From assembly GCA_035998445.1 (NCBI GenBank), contig DASYHQ010000018.1, forward strand, positions 186,001-250,000: 64,000 nucleotides of DNA, in the 5' to 3' direction. A program made the translations under genes and the position numbers. The notes under the pieces are model-generated. The model did no database searches. It worked only from the letters and a program-made list of their open reading frames with translations, and had not been told where the DNA came from. This DNA is from Tepidisphaeraceae bacterium. Its GTDB lineage: Bacteria > Planctomycetota > Phycisphaerae > Tepidisphaerales > Tepidisphaeraceae. Of the stretch, positions 34,466 to 43,486 are shown piece by piece. Numbering within the stretch: position 1 is the first letter of the stretch; every line of letters begins with the position of its first letter.

Positions 34466-36592
34466 CTATTTCGGACGCTCCGTTAGCCCGCGCAGCTTCA
34501 GGTTGCTGAAGCTGCCACGCTTGTTCGGGAGCGGCGGGAACAGTTCGAGTATGAGGCGACCGATCTGTGGCTCGGGCAGCGGGCGTCCGTCGACCATGCG
34601 CTTGCCGTTGATCGTCAGCCAGATCTGGCCATCCCACACCTCGGCCAGCACCTCGCAGCCGTCCGGTTTCGGGTCGAACTGCTCGGGCAATCGCTCGGTG
34701 CCGAACAAGAGCTGCCGGGTCGTCATGGCGACGACGATCGCGCCTTGCATCGCGAGCGGATCGTCGTTGAAGCGGAACGCGAACGACGGGAACTCGCCGG
34801 CGACCGTCATGGTGACGGCGAACCGATTGGAGGCGAGCGGCGCGTTCATGACGATCCCCGGTCCACGCACGCCGCGCATCTGCGGGGGCGGGCCCTGGTA
34901 CTCGCCCGTCAGCTTCCCATCCGCCACGGTCCAGACGCCGATCTGCGGACGCCAGCCAGTGAGGTGCGAATCGGGCATCAGGTCGATCCATTCACCCGTA
35001 GCCATGCGGCTGGGCCGTTCGTAGTTCATCAGACGACCGTGCACGAATCGCTTCGCCGGGTCGTCGGCCTTCGCCGCGCCCATGCGGTCGGCCACCTGGC
35101 GAAGCGCCTCGACGCCGTTCGCCCGGCGCGTGGCGTCCAGCAGGTCCTGTTCGATCGCGACCATCTCCTTGCCGTGCGGGCCGGTCATCGCCAGCGTCTT
35201 ACCGACGGCCTCGTCGATCGACAGGTCGAACTTCCGCAGCGCCAGGTCAACCGGCGCGCCACCGGTGCGATCGAGCGCATCGCGAGCGTCGTCGTAACGC
35301 TTCACCTTCAGCGCGAACGCCAGGTCGTACGAGTCGTGGTACTTCACGAACTCGGGGAACTTCACCGCACGGCCAAGGCGAACGAGGATGGGCTTCGTGA
35401 AGTCGTAGATGGCGGGCGTCAGCACGAACGCGCGGCCGCCGTCGGCCATGATCGCCTCGAGCGTCTCCTGATACTGGAACGGCAGGTCGGTGTCGTACCG
35501 GTCCCCCTCCACGCACTCGCGCGCCAAGGCCATCATGAGCGGGTAGTTGCCCCCCCAGCGTGGCAGGATCGCGTTGCGGTAGGCGAGGAAGGCGGGCTTG
35601 TAGTCGAGCTGCGCCTCGATCGCGTCTTCGAAGCACTGGCGCACGTCAAGGTTCAACCGATCGCCCGCCCCCATCGCGACGGGAATCAGGCTCGCGGCGG
35701 CCTCGGGGCGCTGCGGTGCGATGGCGTGCGCGCGCTGGAGGTGGTCGCGCGCGATCGTCAGTTCCTCGAAGAACGTCTCCCACGCGTCGTCGTTCACGTC
35801 GCGTGCCCACCCGCCACCGCGCGCCAGCCAGGCCCGATCGATCGCGGCCCGGCCGGCGATGACGTTGCTGATCCACGGGTCGGCCTGCGGATCGGCGAGC
35901 ATCGCCCCCACGGCCTGCTCGCGAAAGACGTTGACCTGCCTGGCCGGTGGCCACAGCGCCGATGACCAAAGCTCGACGATCAGGCGCGGGCCGGCAGGGT
36001 CGGTGGGATCCACCGATCGGCCGATCTCGGCGACATGTTTACGGAAGAAGGCGTCCGCCCGGGCCACCGCCTCGGCGTGATCGTCCTGGACGCGCATGGC
36101 CATCAGGCGCGCCATCGCACGCAACCGCCGAAACATGGGGTATTCGCTGTCGGCGAACCCGTCGCACGCGGCGACGAGATGCGCGATCGCCTCTTCCTTG
36201 CCCGCCTCTTCCAGCAACGACGCGTAGCAGTATAGGACGAGCGGGTCGGTGCACTTTAATCCGATCAGGTCCGCCCCCATCTGCAGAAGTTCCGGCAGCG
36301 CGCGCTCGTTGGGGACCCGGCTGACGACCGAAACGCCGGAATTCGAGAAGCGAATCGCCACCGCATCCAGGAACGTTTTCGCCTGTTCATCCCAAGCCGG
36401 GTTCCGCACGCCGGCCTTCGCGTAGACGGCGGACATGGTCTTCTGGTTAAACGCGAGAAGGTCGCGCCGAAAGGCGGCTTCGGTGCGCGCGCCGGGGTCC
36501 TTCACCCCTGGCAGCTCCGCGCTCGCGCGCGGTAACCCGGACCACGAGCAGAACAAAAGTGACATCGCTACGAACAGGCGGACGAAGTGCAT
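34466..36592 (-). CDS. Secreted protein with helical-repeat region and DUF1080-like C-terminus
   Basis: A 708-aa exported protein: signal peptide MHFVRLFVAMSLLFCSWSGLPRASA. Residues ~30-480 are helical and TPR/DUF4034-like (AIAHLVAACDGFADSEYPMF, PQRPEAAASLIPVAMGAG). The C-terminal ~190 residues start WIDLMPDSHLTGW and continue GVWTVADGKLTGEYQGP and PSFAFRFNDDP, the pattern of DUF1080/3-keto-disaccharide hydrolase-type beta-sandwich domains common in Planctomycetes. It likely binds or cleaves extracellular sugar. No catalytic residue can be named with confidence. Confidence 0.75.
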   Translation of the reverse strand: MHFVRLFVAMSLLFCSWSGLPRASAELPGVKDPGARTEAAFRRDLLAFNQKTMSAVYAKAGVRNPAWDEQAKTFLDAVAIRFSNSGVSVVSRVPNERALPELLQMGADLIGLKCTDPLVLYCYASLLEEAGKEEAIAHLVAACDGFADSEYPMFRRLRAMARLMAMRVQDDHAEAVARADAFFRKHVAEIGRSVDPTDPAGPRLIVELWSSALWPPARQVNVFREQAVGAMLADPQADPWISNVIAGRAAIDRAWLARGGGWARDVNDDAWETFFEELTIARDHLQRAHAIAPQRPEAAASLIPVAMGAGDRLNLDVRQCFEDAIEAQLDYKPAFLAYRNAILPRWGGNYPLMMALARECVEGDRYDTDLPFQYQETLEAIMADGGRAFVLTPAIYDFTKPILVRLGRAVKFPEFVKYHDSYDLAFALKVKRYDDARDALDRTGGAPVDLALRKFDLSIDEAVGKTLAMTGPHGKEMVAIEQDLLDATRRANGVEALRQVADRMGAAKADDPAKRFVHGRLMNYERPSRMATGEWIDLMPDSHLTGWRPQIGVWTVADGKLTGEYQGPPPQMRGVRGPGIVMNAPLASNRFAVTMTVAGEFPSFAFRFNDDPLAMQGAIVVAMTTRQLLFGTERLPEQFDPKPDGCEVLAEVWDGQIWLTINGKRMVDGRPLPEPQIGRLILELFPPLPNKRGSFSNLKLRGLTERPK

Positions 36593-36655
36593 CGGTTACC
36601 CCTTCAACGTGATGATGTAACAGCCCGTAAGATAACATCGCAGCGCCAACGAGAA

Positions 36656-36681
36656 AGCCTGTGGACAGTTGTCCACAGGCT
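36656..36681 (-). terminator. Terminator hairpin after the SOD gene
   Basis: Stem AGCCTGTGGAC/GTCCACAGGCT with a 4-base loop, about 30 bases past the stop of the superoxide dismutase gene. A short TTTCT follows on the minus strand. Confidence 0.7.
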
Positions 36682-36712
36682 TCCGGAAGGCTTCTGAATT
36701 CGGCGCGATGCG

Positions 36713-37342
36713 TTACTTGGCGCGGTTGAAGCGGTCTTCGGCCGTCTTCCAGTTCACCACGTTCCAGAACGCGGCGGCGTAGTCGGGGCGCTTGTTCTGG
36801 TACTTCAGGTAATAGGCGTGTTCCCACACGTCCAGGCCGATGATCGGGAAGGCGCCTTCCATCAGGGGGCTGTCCTGATTGGCGGTGCTGGTGACCTCGA
36901 CCTTGTCGCCCTTCTTCACCAGCCATGCCCAGCCGGAGCCGAAGCGCGTCTTGGCGGCGGTCTCGAACTTTTCCTTAAAGGCGGCGAAGCCACCGAACGT
37001 GCTGTCGATGGCGGCCTTCAGGTTGCCGACGGGCGCGCCGCCGAAGGACTTATCGCCCTTCTCACCGGGGCCGAGGATTTCCCAGAAGAGCGCGTGGTTG
37101 TGCGCGCCACCGCCATGGTTGCGGACGATCGTCTTCACGTCGTCGGGGGCCATGGCGCAGTTATTGGCGAGCACCTCGTGCAGCGGCTTGCCATCGAGCT
37201 GCGGGGCCCTGGCGAGCATGCCGTTGTAGGTGTCGACGTAGGTCTTGTAGTGCTTGCCGTGGTGGATCTCCATCGTCGTCTTGTCGATGTGGGGTTCCAA
37301 CGCGTCGGGCGAGTAAGGCAGCGGCTTGAAATCGATCGGCAT
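36713..37342 (-). CDS. Superoxide dismutase, Mn-type signature
   Basis: A 209-aa Fe/Mn-family enzyme converting superoxide to peroxide and oxygen. Metal ligands are visible: [13 protein letters not shown] (His), [11 protein letters not shown] (His) and [15 protein letters not shown] (Asp, His). The second-sphere glutamine occurs in [10 protein letters not shown] and the glycine in GGGAHNH, both typical of manganese enzymes. There is no signal peptide, so it is cytoplasmic. GGAG precedes the ATG. The last bases before its promoter hold the fold-back repeat at 37425-37503. Confidence 0.95.
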   Translation of the reverse strand: MPIDFKPLPYSPDALEPHIDKTTMEIHHGKHYKTYVDTYNGMLARAPQLDGKPLHEVLANNCAMAPDDVKTIVRNHGGGAHNHALFWEILGPGEKGDKSFGGAPVGNLKAAIDSTFGGFAAFKEKFETAAKTRFGSGWAWLVKKGDKVEVTSTANQDSPLMEGAFPIIGLDVWEHAYYLKYQNKRPDYAAAFWNVVNWKTAEDRFNRAK

Positions 37343-37424
37343 GGCGGGTCTCCTTCGGGGTCCTGTGTAGGTCTCTTACGCGCCGAAGGATAGGACGATT
37401 GATGAGGGCGGTCAACGGTGTAAC

Positions 37425-37503
37425 GTAGGGGCGGGCCTCCGTGCCCGCCCTGCTTTGATTGCACCGGACCAGCAGAAGGGCGGGCACGGAGGCCCGCCCC
37501 TAC
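37425..37503. repeat. Fold-back repeat with perfect 27-bp arms
   Basis: Bases 37425-37451 and 37477-37503 are perfect inverted copies (core GGGCGGGCCTCCGTGCCCGCC) around a 25-base spacer. The right end overlaps the 3' end of the MiaE gene and supplies its stop codon. Spurious peptides GGHGGPPLR arise from it, a string I associate with planctomycete repeats. Confidence 0.8.
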
Positions 37504-38108
37504 GCGACGCCCGAATGCATCCGCGGGCCCGTCGATTGGCGGGCGATGATGGCGGCTTCGGCGTCAAGCATTTCGTCCCAGCGCTTGGCGACCTGCGGCG
37601 CGGGCAGGATCTGCTCGGCGAGCTGGATGAAGGTGAGGTAGTGGCCGTGCTCGCTGGCCCACAGGCCGCTGTACATCTTCTTGAATTCCTTGTCCGTACA
37701 CGCGCCGGCGAGGATGTTGAACCGCTCGCACGAGCGGGCCTCGATGAGGGCAGAGATCATCAACCGATCGACCAGTTCTTCCGATCCCTTGCCGCGGCGG
37801 ACGAGCCTGTGAAGGTCGGCGGCGTACGGGTTGGCGTGTTGCTTGGTGAGCCGGCCGCCCCGCCGGGCGAGCAGGCGCGAGACGAACGCGAGGTGTTCGA
37901 CCTCGTCGCGCGAGACGGCCGTCATGGCGGCGACCCAGTTCTCGGGCGGGTTGGGCTCGGGCCAGCGCGTCAGCAGCTCCAACGCGTTCGTCGCGGCCTT
38001 CTTTTCCAGATGCGCATGGTCGTTCAGCAGTTCCAACGGCTGTTCCAACACGGCGGCGGCCCACGGTTCGGGCGTGAGGTAACGCAAAGGCAGGTCGGCT
38101 TCGGGCAT
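37500..38108 (-). CDS. miaE: tRNA-(ms2io6A37) hydroxylase, MiaE-like
   Basis: A 202-aa ferritin-like di-iron enzyme that hydroxylates the isopentenyl group of ms2i6A37 in tRNA. Iron-ligand motifs appear in order: HAHLEKKAATNALELL, SRDEVEHLAFVSRLL, EARSCERFNIL and SEHGHYLTFIQLAEQ. The N-terminal LPLRYLTPEPWA is also typical. The last codons and the TAG stop come from the repeat at 37425-37503, so the original C-terminus was probably changed by its insertion. Confidence 0.9.
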   Translation of the reverse strand: MPEADLPLRYLTPEPWAAAVLEQPLELLNDHAHLEKKAATNALELLTRWPEPNPPENWVAAMTAVSRDEVEHLAFVSRLLARRGGRLTKQHANPYAADLHRLVRRGKGSEELVDRLMISALIEARSCERFNILAGACTDKEFKKMYSGLWASEHGHYLTFIQLAEQILPAPQVAKRWDEMLDAEAAIIARQSTGPRMHSGVA

Positions 38109-38214
38109 GACTTAAGATGTACGCCTCTCAGGCGCATTTCGCAACCCGGGAGCCGCCGCACCGTCCTGCCATCGGAATTACCCTGTTGACCCGCCCCACC
38201 GACACGACAATAGA

Positions 38215-39144
38215 ATGCGCACGATGAAACAGACCACTCTCGGCAAGACCGGACTCTCCGTCACCCCCCTTGGATTTGGATCGGCGCCCGTGGGCTACGT
38301 CGGCGCCGGCGACGACAGCGATGCCAGGCTGTTGAACGCGGTGCTGGACAGTGGCATCAACCTGATCGACACCGCTGCGTCGTACAAAGGAGCCGAGAAG
38401 CTGATCGGCAGCGCGATCGGGCACCGGCGTGGCGAGTACGTGCTGGTGAGCAAGTGCGGGCAGAAGATCCCCGAGGCCGGCGACGCCAAGGAATGGTCGG
38501 CGGCGGTCATTACCGCGACGGTCGACCGGGCGCTGAAGCGCCTGCAGACCGACTCGCTTGACGTCATGCTCCTGCACAGCTGCGACCTGGAGACGCTGCA
38601 GAAAGGCGAGGCGCTGGGCGCGCTCGTGAAGGCGCGCGAGGCGGGCAAGATCAAGTTCGCCGGCTACAGCGGCGACAACGAGGCCGCCGCCTACGCCGCG
38701 GGACTGCCGGACGTGGCCGTGATCGAGACCAGCATCAACATGGCCGACCAGGTGAACATCCACAAGGTGCTGCCCCTCGCCCGGCAGAACAACGTCGGCA
38801 TTCTCGCCAAGCGCCCGATCGCCAACGCCGCCTGGCGACAACCCACCGAACAGAAGGGTTTCTACGGCGACTACGCGCAGGTCTACCACGATCGATTGAA
38901 GCAGATGAAATTGAAGCCCGAAGAGCTCGGCTTCCCCGCCGACGGCTGGTCGGAACTGGCGCTGCGATTCACGCTGAGCCAGCCCGGCACGCACGTCGCG
39001 ATCATCGGCACGACGAACCCGAACAACCTGCAATCAAACGTCGCAGCGGTGACGAAGGGGCCACTGCCCGCCGAAACCATCGAGAAAATCCGGGCCGCGT
39101 TTGTGGCGGCCAATCCGGACGGATCGTGGACGGGACAGACGTAA
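38215..39144 (+). CDS. Aldo/keto reductase
   Basis: A 309-aa NADPH-linked oxidoreductase. TIM-barrel landmarks: TTLGKTGLSVTPLGFGSAP, INLIDTAASYKGAEKLIG (catalytic Asp and Tyr), YVLVSKCG (Lys), LDVMLLHSCDLE (His), then NNVGILAKRPIANAAW and IIGTTNPNNLQSNV (cofactor site). No signal peptide. Substrate unknown. The divergent MiaE start is about 105 bp away, so promoters may be shared. The start could be the second ATG at 38224. Confidence 0.92.
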   Translation: MRTMKQTTLGKTGLSVTPLGFGSAPVGYVGAGDDSDARLLNAVLDSGINLIDTAASYKGAEKLIGSAIGHRRGEYVLVSKCGQKIPEAGDAKEWSAAVITATVDRALKRLQTDSLDVMLLHSCDLETLQKGEALGALVKAREAGKIKFAGYSGDNEAAAYAAGLPDVAVIETSINMADQVNIHKVLPLARQNNVGILAKRPIANAAWRQPTEQKGFYGDYAQVYHDRLKQMKLKPEELGFPADGWSELALRFTLSQPGTHVAIIGTTNPNNLQSNVAAVTKGPLPAETIEKIRAAFVAANPDGSWTGQT

Positions 39145-39308
39145 GCACAACTCGCGAATGATGTTCAAATATCGCTTCCCTCTGATGTGTAGGCGGCTGT
39201 GCTGCGCCGTCAGAATTTGTCAAAACTTTAGTGTGCAGTTTGACCTCCGACGGGCGATACTGGACGGACGTCCAATATCAAACCGCATGATCATCACGGA
39301 GGAACACA

Positions 39309-39974
39309 ATGGCTCGCAAGGAAAAGAAGGAATCGAAGAAGCGTCACACTGCCGTCCCCGCCAAGCCGAAGGCCGCCGCCAAGGCAACGAAGCCGAAGAC
39401 GACCGCCGAGGCCGTTACGCCCGAGGCCGTTGAGGCGGCTCAGGTTGAAACGATCGCACAACCTGCTGCGACGGCAGAAATGTCGATCGACCGCGAGGCG
39501 ATGATGGCCCATATCGGCAACCTGCACCGCGCCGACGCCGACATCGCCCGCGAGGCCGCGGTTTCGCTGGCGGACTATCGCGACGCCGAGGCGGTCGACG
39601 CGCTGATGGCGGTCGTCGCCAACAGCGACGGTTACTACCACGGCGTCGTCCGCTCCGCCGCCGCCGCCAGCCTGGCGAAGCTGGGCGACGTGCGGGCCGT
39701 CGACGCCCTGTTGTCGGCCGTCCGCGACCCCATGGCCGAGGCGAGCGCCGAAGCCGTTCGCGCTCTGGCCGAGTTGGGCGACCCGCGAGCGATCGAGCCG
39801 CTGGTGAACGTCATCCGCAACGTCGAAGGTTACTTCCTGCCGGTCGTGCGCCTGGCCGCGGTGCATGCCCTGGCGAAGTTTAAGACGCCCGAGGCCACCG
39901 CCGAGCTGGCGAACGTGGCGTCTGACGAGTTCGAGGACACCGTCATCCGCAACGCAGCCGCCAACGCTGCATAA
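39309..39974 (+). CDS. HEAT-repeat (PBS lyase-type) protein
   Basis: A 221-aa protein. The first ~60 residues are Lys/Ala-rich and resemble histone-H1-like tails (KKESKKRHTAVPAKPKAAAKATKPK). Three or four HEAT repeats follow (EAAVSLADYRDAEAVDALM, SAAAASLAKLGDVRAVDALL, EAVRALAELGDPRAIEPLV, LAAVHALAKFKTPEATAEL). It is likely a scaffold for protein or nucleic-acid contacts. A GGAGG-like site lies at 39297-39303. A terminator hairpin follows at 40081. Confidence 0.85.
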   Translation: MARKEKKESKKRHTAVPAKPKAAAKATKPKTTAEAVTPEAVEAAQVETIAQPAATAEMSIDREAMMAHIGNLHRADADIAREAAVSLADYRDAEAVDALMAVVANSDGYYHGVVRSAAAASLAKLGDVRAVDALLSAVRDPMAEASAEAVRALAELGDPRAIEPLVNVIRNVEGYFLPVVRLAAVHALAKFKTPEATAELANVASDEFEDTVIRNAAANAA

Positions 39975-40080
39975 GTGGTGGATTGCGCGATGAGGCCACC
40001 CCGTTGAGGCGACGCTTGTGTCGCCCGTTTACCCTCCCACGTTCATGGTGGGACACGGGCGACCCAATGAAACGCCAATG

Positions 40081-40108
40081 ACGGGCCGCGCGGCGACGCG
40101 CGGCCCGT
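40081..40108 (+). terminator. GC-rich terminator hairpin
   Basis: A perfect 11-bp stem (40081-40091 with 40098-40108, ACGGGCCGCGC) with a 6-base loop, about 107 bases after the HEAT gene. A second looser hairpin (TCGCCCGT...ACGGGCGA) lies at 40021-40062. T-run is weak. Confidence 0.55.
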
Positions 40109-40289
40109 TGCCATTGCTGACCCCGTCACGGAGAATTTCTCCCGCTCCCGGAACAAGCTGGAATGTTGGTCCGTAGTGAGTTAAAAGAACGGACGGGCAG
40201 ACGCGATCGGCCGGGGCGTATTGGGCAGGATGCCCTTCCCGCTGATCTCCAATCCTGATCAATTCGATTTCCAACGCTGGGAGCCATGG

Positions 40290-41054
40290 ATGGCGACGAA
40301 GACCCTGTTACTGTTGACCGGCGCAATCGCGATGTCCGGCTGTTCGACCGGGCCGAAGACAGTCGGATCGCTGCCCTCCCCCTCGTTCGCGGCGCCGATC
40401 GTCCTGGCTCCCGAACCGGCCCCCCGGTCGGCCCCCGCCGCCCCCGTCGTCGTGCGTCCACCCACCGCCACCCCGAGCAAGCGCGTTCCCACAGCAATTT
40501 CGGGTGGCCCACGTGATTGGGCCCCACCGGTACCGGCGCGGGCATGGAAGTATGTGGTCGTCCACCACAGCGCCACCGCCGGCGGTGGCGCCGCTGCGTT
40601 CGACCGCATGCACAAGGCCAAGGGTTGGGACGGCCTGGGCTACGACTTCGTGATCGGCAACGGCACCGACACCGCCGATGGGCAGGTCGAGGTCGGCTTC
40701 CGCTGGAAGCAGCAGATCACCGGCGCTCACGCGCGGACGCCAGACAACCGCTACAACGAGTACGGCATCGGCATCTGCCTCGTCGGCAACTTCGACGTCG
40801 ACCGCCCCACCGCCGCCCAGATGCAGTCGCTGTCGAAGCTGGTGGCTTATCTGACGCGCACGTACCGCATTACGCCCGACAACGTCATCGGCCACCGCGA
40901 CACGAAGTCGACGGAGTGCCCCGGCAAGTTCATGAACGTCGAGATCGTCCGCCGATCCGTCGGCCAGAACGTTGCCACCGACCGCAACACCACCGGAAAA
41001 CCCGACAACTACGCCACCGCCACCGAACTGCTGACCCCGCTGGCCAAGCCGTAG
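40290..41054 (+). CDS. Lipoprotein N-acetylmuramoyl-L-alanine amidase (amidase_2/PGRP fold)
   Basis: A 254-aa protein. The start at 40290 gives MATKTLLLLTGAIAMSGC, a lipoprotein signal, so it is membrane-anchored in the periplasm. A Pro/Ala linker precedes the amidase domain from ~residue 85: VVVHHSATAGGG (zinc His), GYDFVIGNG, ARTPDNRYNEYGIGICLVGNF, VIGHRDTKSTECPGKF (zinc His and Cys). It should cut the amide between muramic acid and peptide. It lies on the host side of tRNA-Val. The signal and position argue against it being the phage endolysin. Confidence 0.88.
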   Translation: MATKTLLLLTGAIAMSGCSTGPKTVGSLPSPSFAAPIVLAPEPAPRSAPAAPVVVRPPTATPSKRVPTAISGGPRDWAPPVPARAWKYVVVHHSATAGGGAAAFDRMHKAKGWDGLGYDFVIGNGTDTADGQVEVGFRWKQQITGAHARTPDNRYNEYGIGICLVGNFDVDRPTAAQMQSLSKLVAYLTRTYRITPDNVIGHRDTKSTECPGKFMNVEIVRRSVGQNVATDRNTTGKPDNYATATELLTPLAKP

Positions 41055-41198
41055 TCTTTCAGAAGTCTTTCGACAGGGCCCGTACCGAGCTTTGCGATGG
41101 TGCGCGCCTCTTGTCCTGCCGCGCAACTTGGCTATACTGCCCTTCAGTCGCGTCACAACGCGACTCAGCCGGCAGCAAAGTTGCCGACTGATTCTCCC

Positions 41199-41272
41199 GG
41201 GCGGTTGGCGCAGTTGGCTAGCGCACCAGCATGACACGCTGGGGGTCACAGGTTCGAGCCCTGTACCGCCCA
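41199..41272 (+). tRNA. tRNA-Val (GAC)
   Basis: A 74-nt cloverleaf: acceptor GGGCGGT/ACCGCCC, D-arm GCGC..GCGC, anticodon stem CCAGC/GCTGG with loop ATGACAC (anticodon GAC), T-arm CACAG-GTTCGAG-CCTGT-type. CCA is not encoded. It is the probable integration site of the prophage, whose integrase gene begins 113 bp downstream. Confidence 0.95.
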
Positions 41273-41345
41273 TTTCACACAAGCTGAAGCCGAAGACGTA
41301 GTTACGTCATCCTGCCTCGACGGGCAGTGCCGGCCGAAGCGGTTA

Positions 41346-41371
41346 GTTGTTCTCCAACCTTGGAGAACAAC
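41346..41371. promoter_or_regulatory. Perfect inverted repeat before the integrase gene
   Basis: Arms GTTGTTCTCCA/TGGAGAACAAC (11 bp) around 4 bases, 13 bp before the integrase ATG. It could be an operator, an integrase or excisionase site, or a hairpin that limits integrase translation. Confidence 0.5.
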
Positions 41372-41384
41372 CCGCTACGGAGCG

Positions 41385-42710
41385 TTGCACATGCCGCGTC
41401 CCATTGCCCTCAATCCCAAGTACTGCCGCGATAAATCCAACAACCGGGCGTTCGTCACGCTCGGCGGCCGCAAGGTCAGCCTGGGCGTCTGGAACACGCC
41501 CGACAGCATCGCCCGCTACGACCGGGCCATTGCCGAGTGGATCTCGCGCGGCCGCCCTGCCGTCGCGCTGCCCACGGCCGAGCCGTCGCCAGCGTTCGAC
41601 GGGCCGTCGGTCAACGTCATTATCGCCGGTTTCGTCGCCTGGGCCGCCAAACGGTACGGCGGCGGCGTGGTGCTCGACGGGCGCCGCCCCCGCGGCGAAC
41701 TGGGGAACTATTGGGACGTCCTGCGCCCGCTCCGCCGGCTGTACGGCACCACGCCCGCGATGAAGTTCGGCCCGCGGGCCCTGAAGGCGCTCCGCCAGGA
41801 GATGGTCGATCGACGGTTGGCCCGGTCCCACATCAACCGCCAGGTCCTGCGCCTGAAGTCCGTCTTCCGCTGGGCGACCGAAAACGAGTTGCTGCCGGCG
41901 GACGTCTACGGCGCGTTGCGGTCGGTCCGCGGTCTGCGCTACGGCGAGGATGGCGCGCTCGAGGCTGAGCCGGTCCGGCCGGTGCACGACGCCGACGTCG
42001 CCGCGGTGCTGTCCCACCTGTCGCGCCACGTCCGCGCGATGGTCGAGCTGCAGGTGCTCACCGGCATGCGCCCGGGCGAGGCGTGCGCGATGCGGATCCG
42101 CGAGATCGACACGTCGGGCAAGGTCTGGGTCTACCGACCGCCCCACCACAAAACCGCTCACCACGGCAAGACGCGCGAGATCCGGATCGGACCCCGCGCA
42201 CAGGACCTGCTGCGGCCGTTCCTACGCCACCAGGTCGACGCGCACGTGTTCAGCCCGGCCGAGGCCGAGAAAGAGCGCCACGCGGCCCTACGCGACGCCA
42301 GGACAACGCCAGCAAAGCCGTGGGAGCATCGTCGGGACCGATCGACCGAACCCCGCCAGCGGGCGCCTCAGGACCACTACACGACGGCCAGCTATCGCCG
42401 AGCGATCGACCGAGCCTGCATGCGGGCGTTCCGGATGCCGGCGGAGCTGAAGGAGCCGACGACGGCCGCGGCGATCGCAGCCGACACGCCAGCAGCGCAG
42501 ATCGCCCGGCGCGAGGCTCGGGCGGCGTGGCGTGCGGAGCACGTCTGGACGCCGAACCAACTCCGCCACAACGCGGCCACGGCCGTTCGCCGGCAGTACG
42601 GTTTGGAGGCGGCCAGCGTCATCCTGGGCCACAGTTCAACGAAGACGACGGAGATCTACGCGGAGATCGACACCGCGAAGGCTGACTTGATCATGTTCGA
42701 GGTGGGATAA
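41385..42710 (+). CDS. int: Phage tyrosine integrase
   Basis: A 441-aa site-specific recombinase. N-terminal arm-binding region, core-binding helical domain (about 100-190; LARSHINRQVLRLKSVFRWA), then the catalytic domain: Arg in LTGMRPGEACAMR, Lys in HHGKTREIRI, box II NQLRHNAAT, ILGHSSTKTTEIYAEID with the nucleophile Tyr. Box II has Asn where His is usual in HxLR. A basic insert (RRDRSTEPRQRAP) precedes box II. It probably inserts the phage into the adjacent tRNA-Val. The start is 41385 or the Met at 41391. Confidence 0.93.
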   Translation: MHMPRPIALNPKYCRDKSNNRAFVTLGGRKVSLGVWNTPDSIARYDRAIAEWISRGRPAVALPTAEPSPAFDGPSVNVIIAGFVAWAAKRYGGGVVLDGRRPRGELGNYWDVLRPLRRLYGTTPAMKFGPRALKALRQEMVDRRLARSHINRQVLRLKSVFRWATENELLPADVYGALRSVRGLRYGEDGALEAEPVRPVHDADVAAVLSHLSRHVRAMVELQVLTGMRPGEACAMRIREIDTSGKVWVYRPPHHKTAHHGKTREIRIGPRAQDLLRPFLRHQVDAHVFSPAEAEKERHAALRDARTTPAKPWEHRRDRSTEPRQRAPQDHYTTASYRRAIDRACMRAFRMPAELKEPTTAAAIAADTPAAQIARREARAAWRAEHVWTPNQLRHNAATAVRRQYGLEAASVILGHSSTKTTEIYAEIDTAKADLIMFEVG

Positions 42711-42716
42711 CGCATA

Positions 42717-42740
42717 CCCTCTCCCGGGGTACCGGGAGAC
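42717..42740. repeat. Copy of host fold-back repeat core after the integrase
   Basis: CCCTCTCCCGGGGTACCGGG and following bases form an 8-bp hairpin and match the right arm of the host repeat at 3244-3268 with about one difference. It may act as the integrase terminator. Confidence 0.55.
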
Positions 42741-42776
42741 GGACGATATCGGGAACTTCGGGATATACTGGCCTCT

Positions 42777-42974
42777 GTGCAGTCAAGTCATTCGCCACCG
42801 GTCGGGAAGGATCCGCCTATCAACACCGAGGCGCAGTGGGCGCACGTCAAGTGCGACCTGTCGCCGCTCGACTACGTGCGGCTGAAGCAGCTCAAGCGCA
42901 TGCGCGGGTGTCGCTACCTCACGGACGCGATCCGCCTGGCGATCAACTCGGGGTTGAAAGCCGAGGGGTTATGA
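42777..42974 (+). CDS. Small ribbon-helix-helix-like protein
   Basis: A 65-aa product from a GTG start. The second half (CDLSPLDYVRLKQLKRMRG, YLTDAIRLAINSGLKAEG) reads as strand-helix-helix, like CopG/Arc-type DNA-binding proteins. It lies just after the integrase on the same strand, a usual place for an excisionase or small repressor. Function is inferred from fold resemblance only. Confidence 0.5.
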   Translation: MQSSHSPPVGKDPPINTEAQWAHVKCDLSPLDYVRLKQLKRMRGCRYLTDAIRLAINSGLKAEGL

Positions 42975-43210
42975 GGTTCACAAGCCAGCTGACGTCGGTC
43001 GGATCCTTTGAACCGGGGTCGACACCTAGGGGCGCTATCCCAAAGGTTGCCCCCGCCAGCCGAACTTGTGGTAGACTTCGCCTGGCGAATCACGTCGCAA
43101 AAGGGGAAACCCAGGTCGATTTACGCTTGAGGGCGGATTGTTGGCCGTTTTGCGTCCTGTGGCCCTAGCGGCGGCCTGTGGACATCGCGAATAGTGAAGG
43201 GTGGCGGGTT

Positions 43211-43486
43211 ATGGAATGGGATGATGAGGATATGACTTTGCCCCGTGTGGTGAACGCGATTGTGGTTTTCGCTGCCACGATCCTTTTCGGGGTGATGATC
43301 GTCTGGTTTGGCAACGCCACCAACCAGCCAGATCAGCGGCGGTACCTAGGGGTTGCTGCCGTTTGTACCGTCGTGGCGATCGTCGGCGCCGGTGCGGACT
43401 ACTACCTGAAGCACCGGAAAGCGGCGACCGAACGGCAGCGGGGATTCCCGATCGTCATCCCGATGGAGAAACACAATGAAACGTAG
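43211..43486 (+). CDS. Small two-helix membrane protein
   Basis: A 91-aa protein from the ATG at 43211 (AAGGGTGG upstream). After an acidic start (MEWDDEDM) come two membrane segments, VVNAIVVFAATILFGVMIVWF and YLGVAAVCTVVAIVGAGADYY, then a basic tail. Its end overlaps the pseudopilin start by 11 bases, so the two are translationally coupled. Size and topology would also fit a class II holin, but it is separate from any lysis gene. Not recognised otherwise. Confidence 0.6.
   Translation: MEWDDEDMTLPRVVNAIVVFAATILFGVMIVWFGNATNQPDQRRYLGVAAVCTVVAIVGAGADYYLKHRKAATERQRGFPIVIPMEKHNET

Noticed and set aside
40290-41054. Amidase as phage endolysin
   Set aside because: It has a lipoprotein signal and lies on the host side of tRNA-Val, outside the expected attL.
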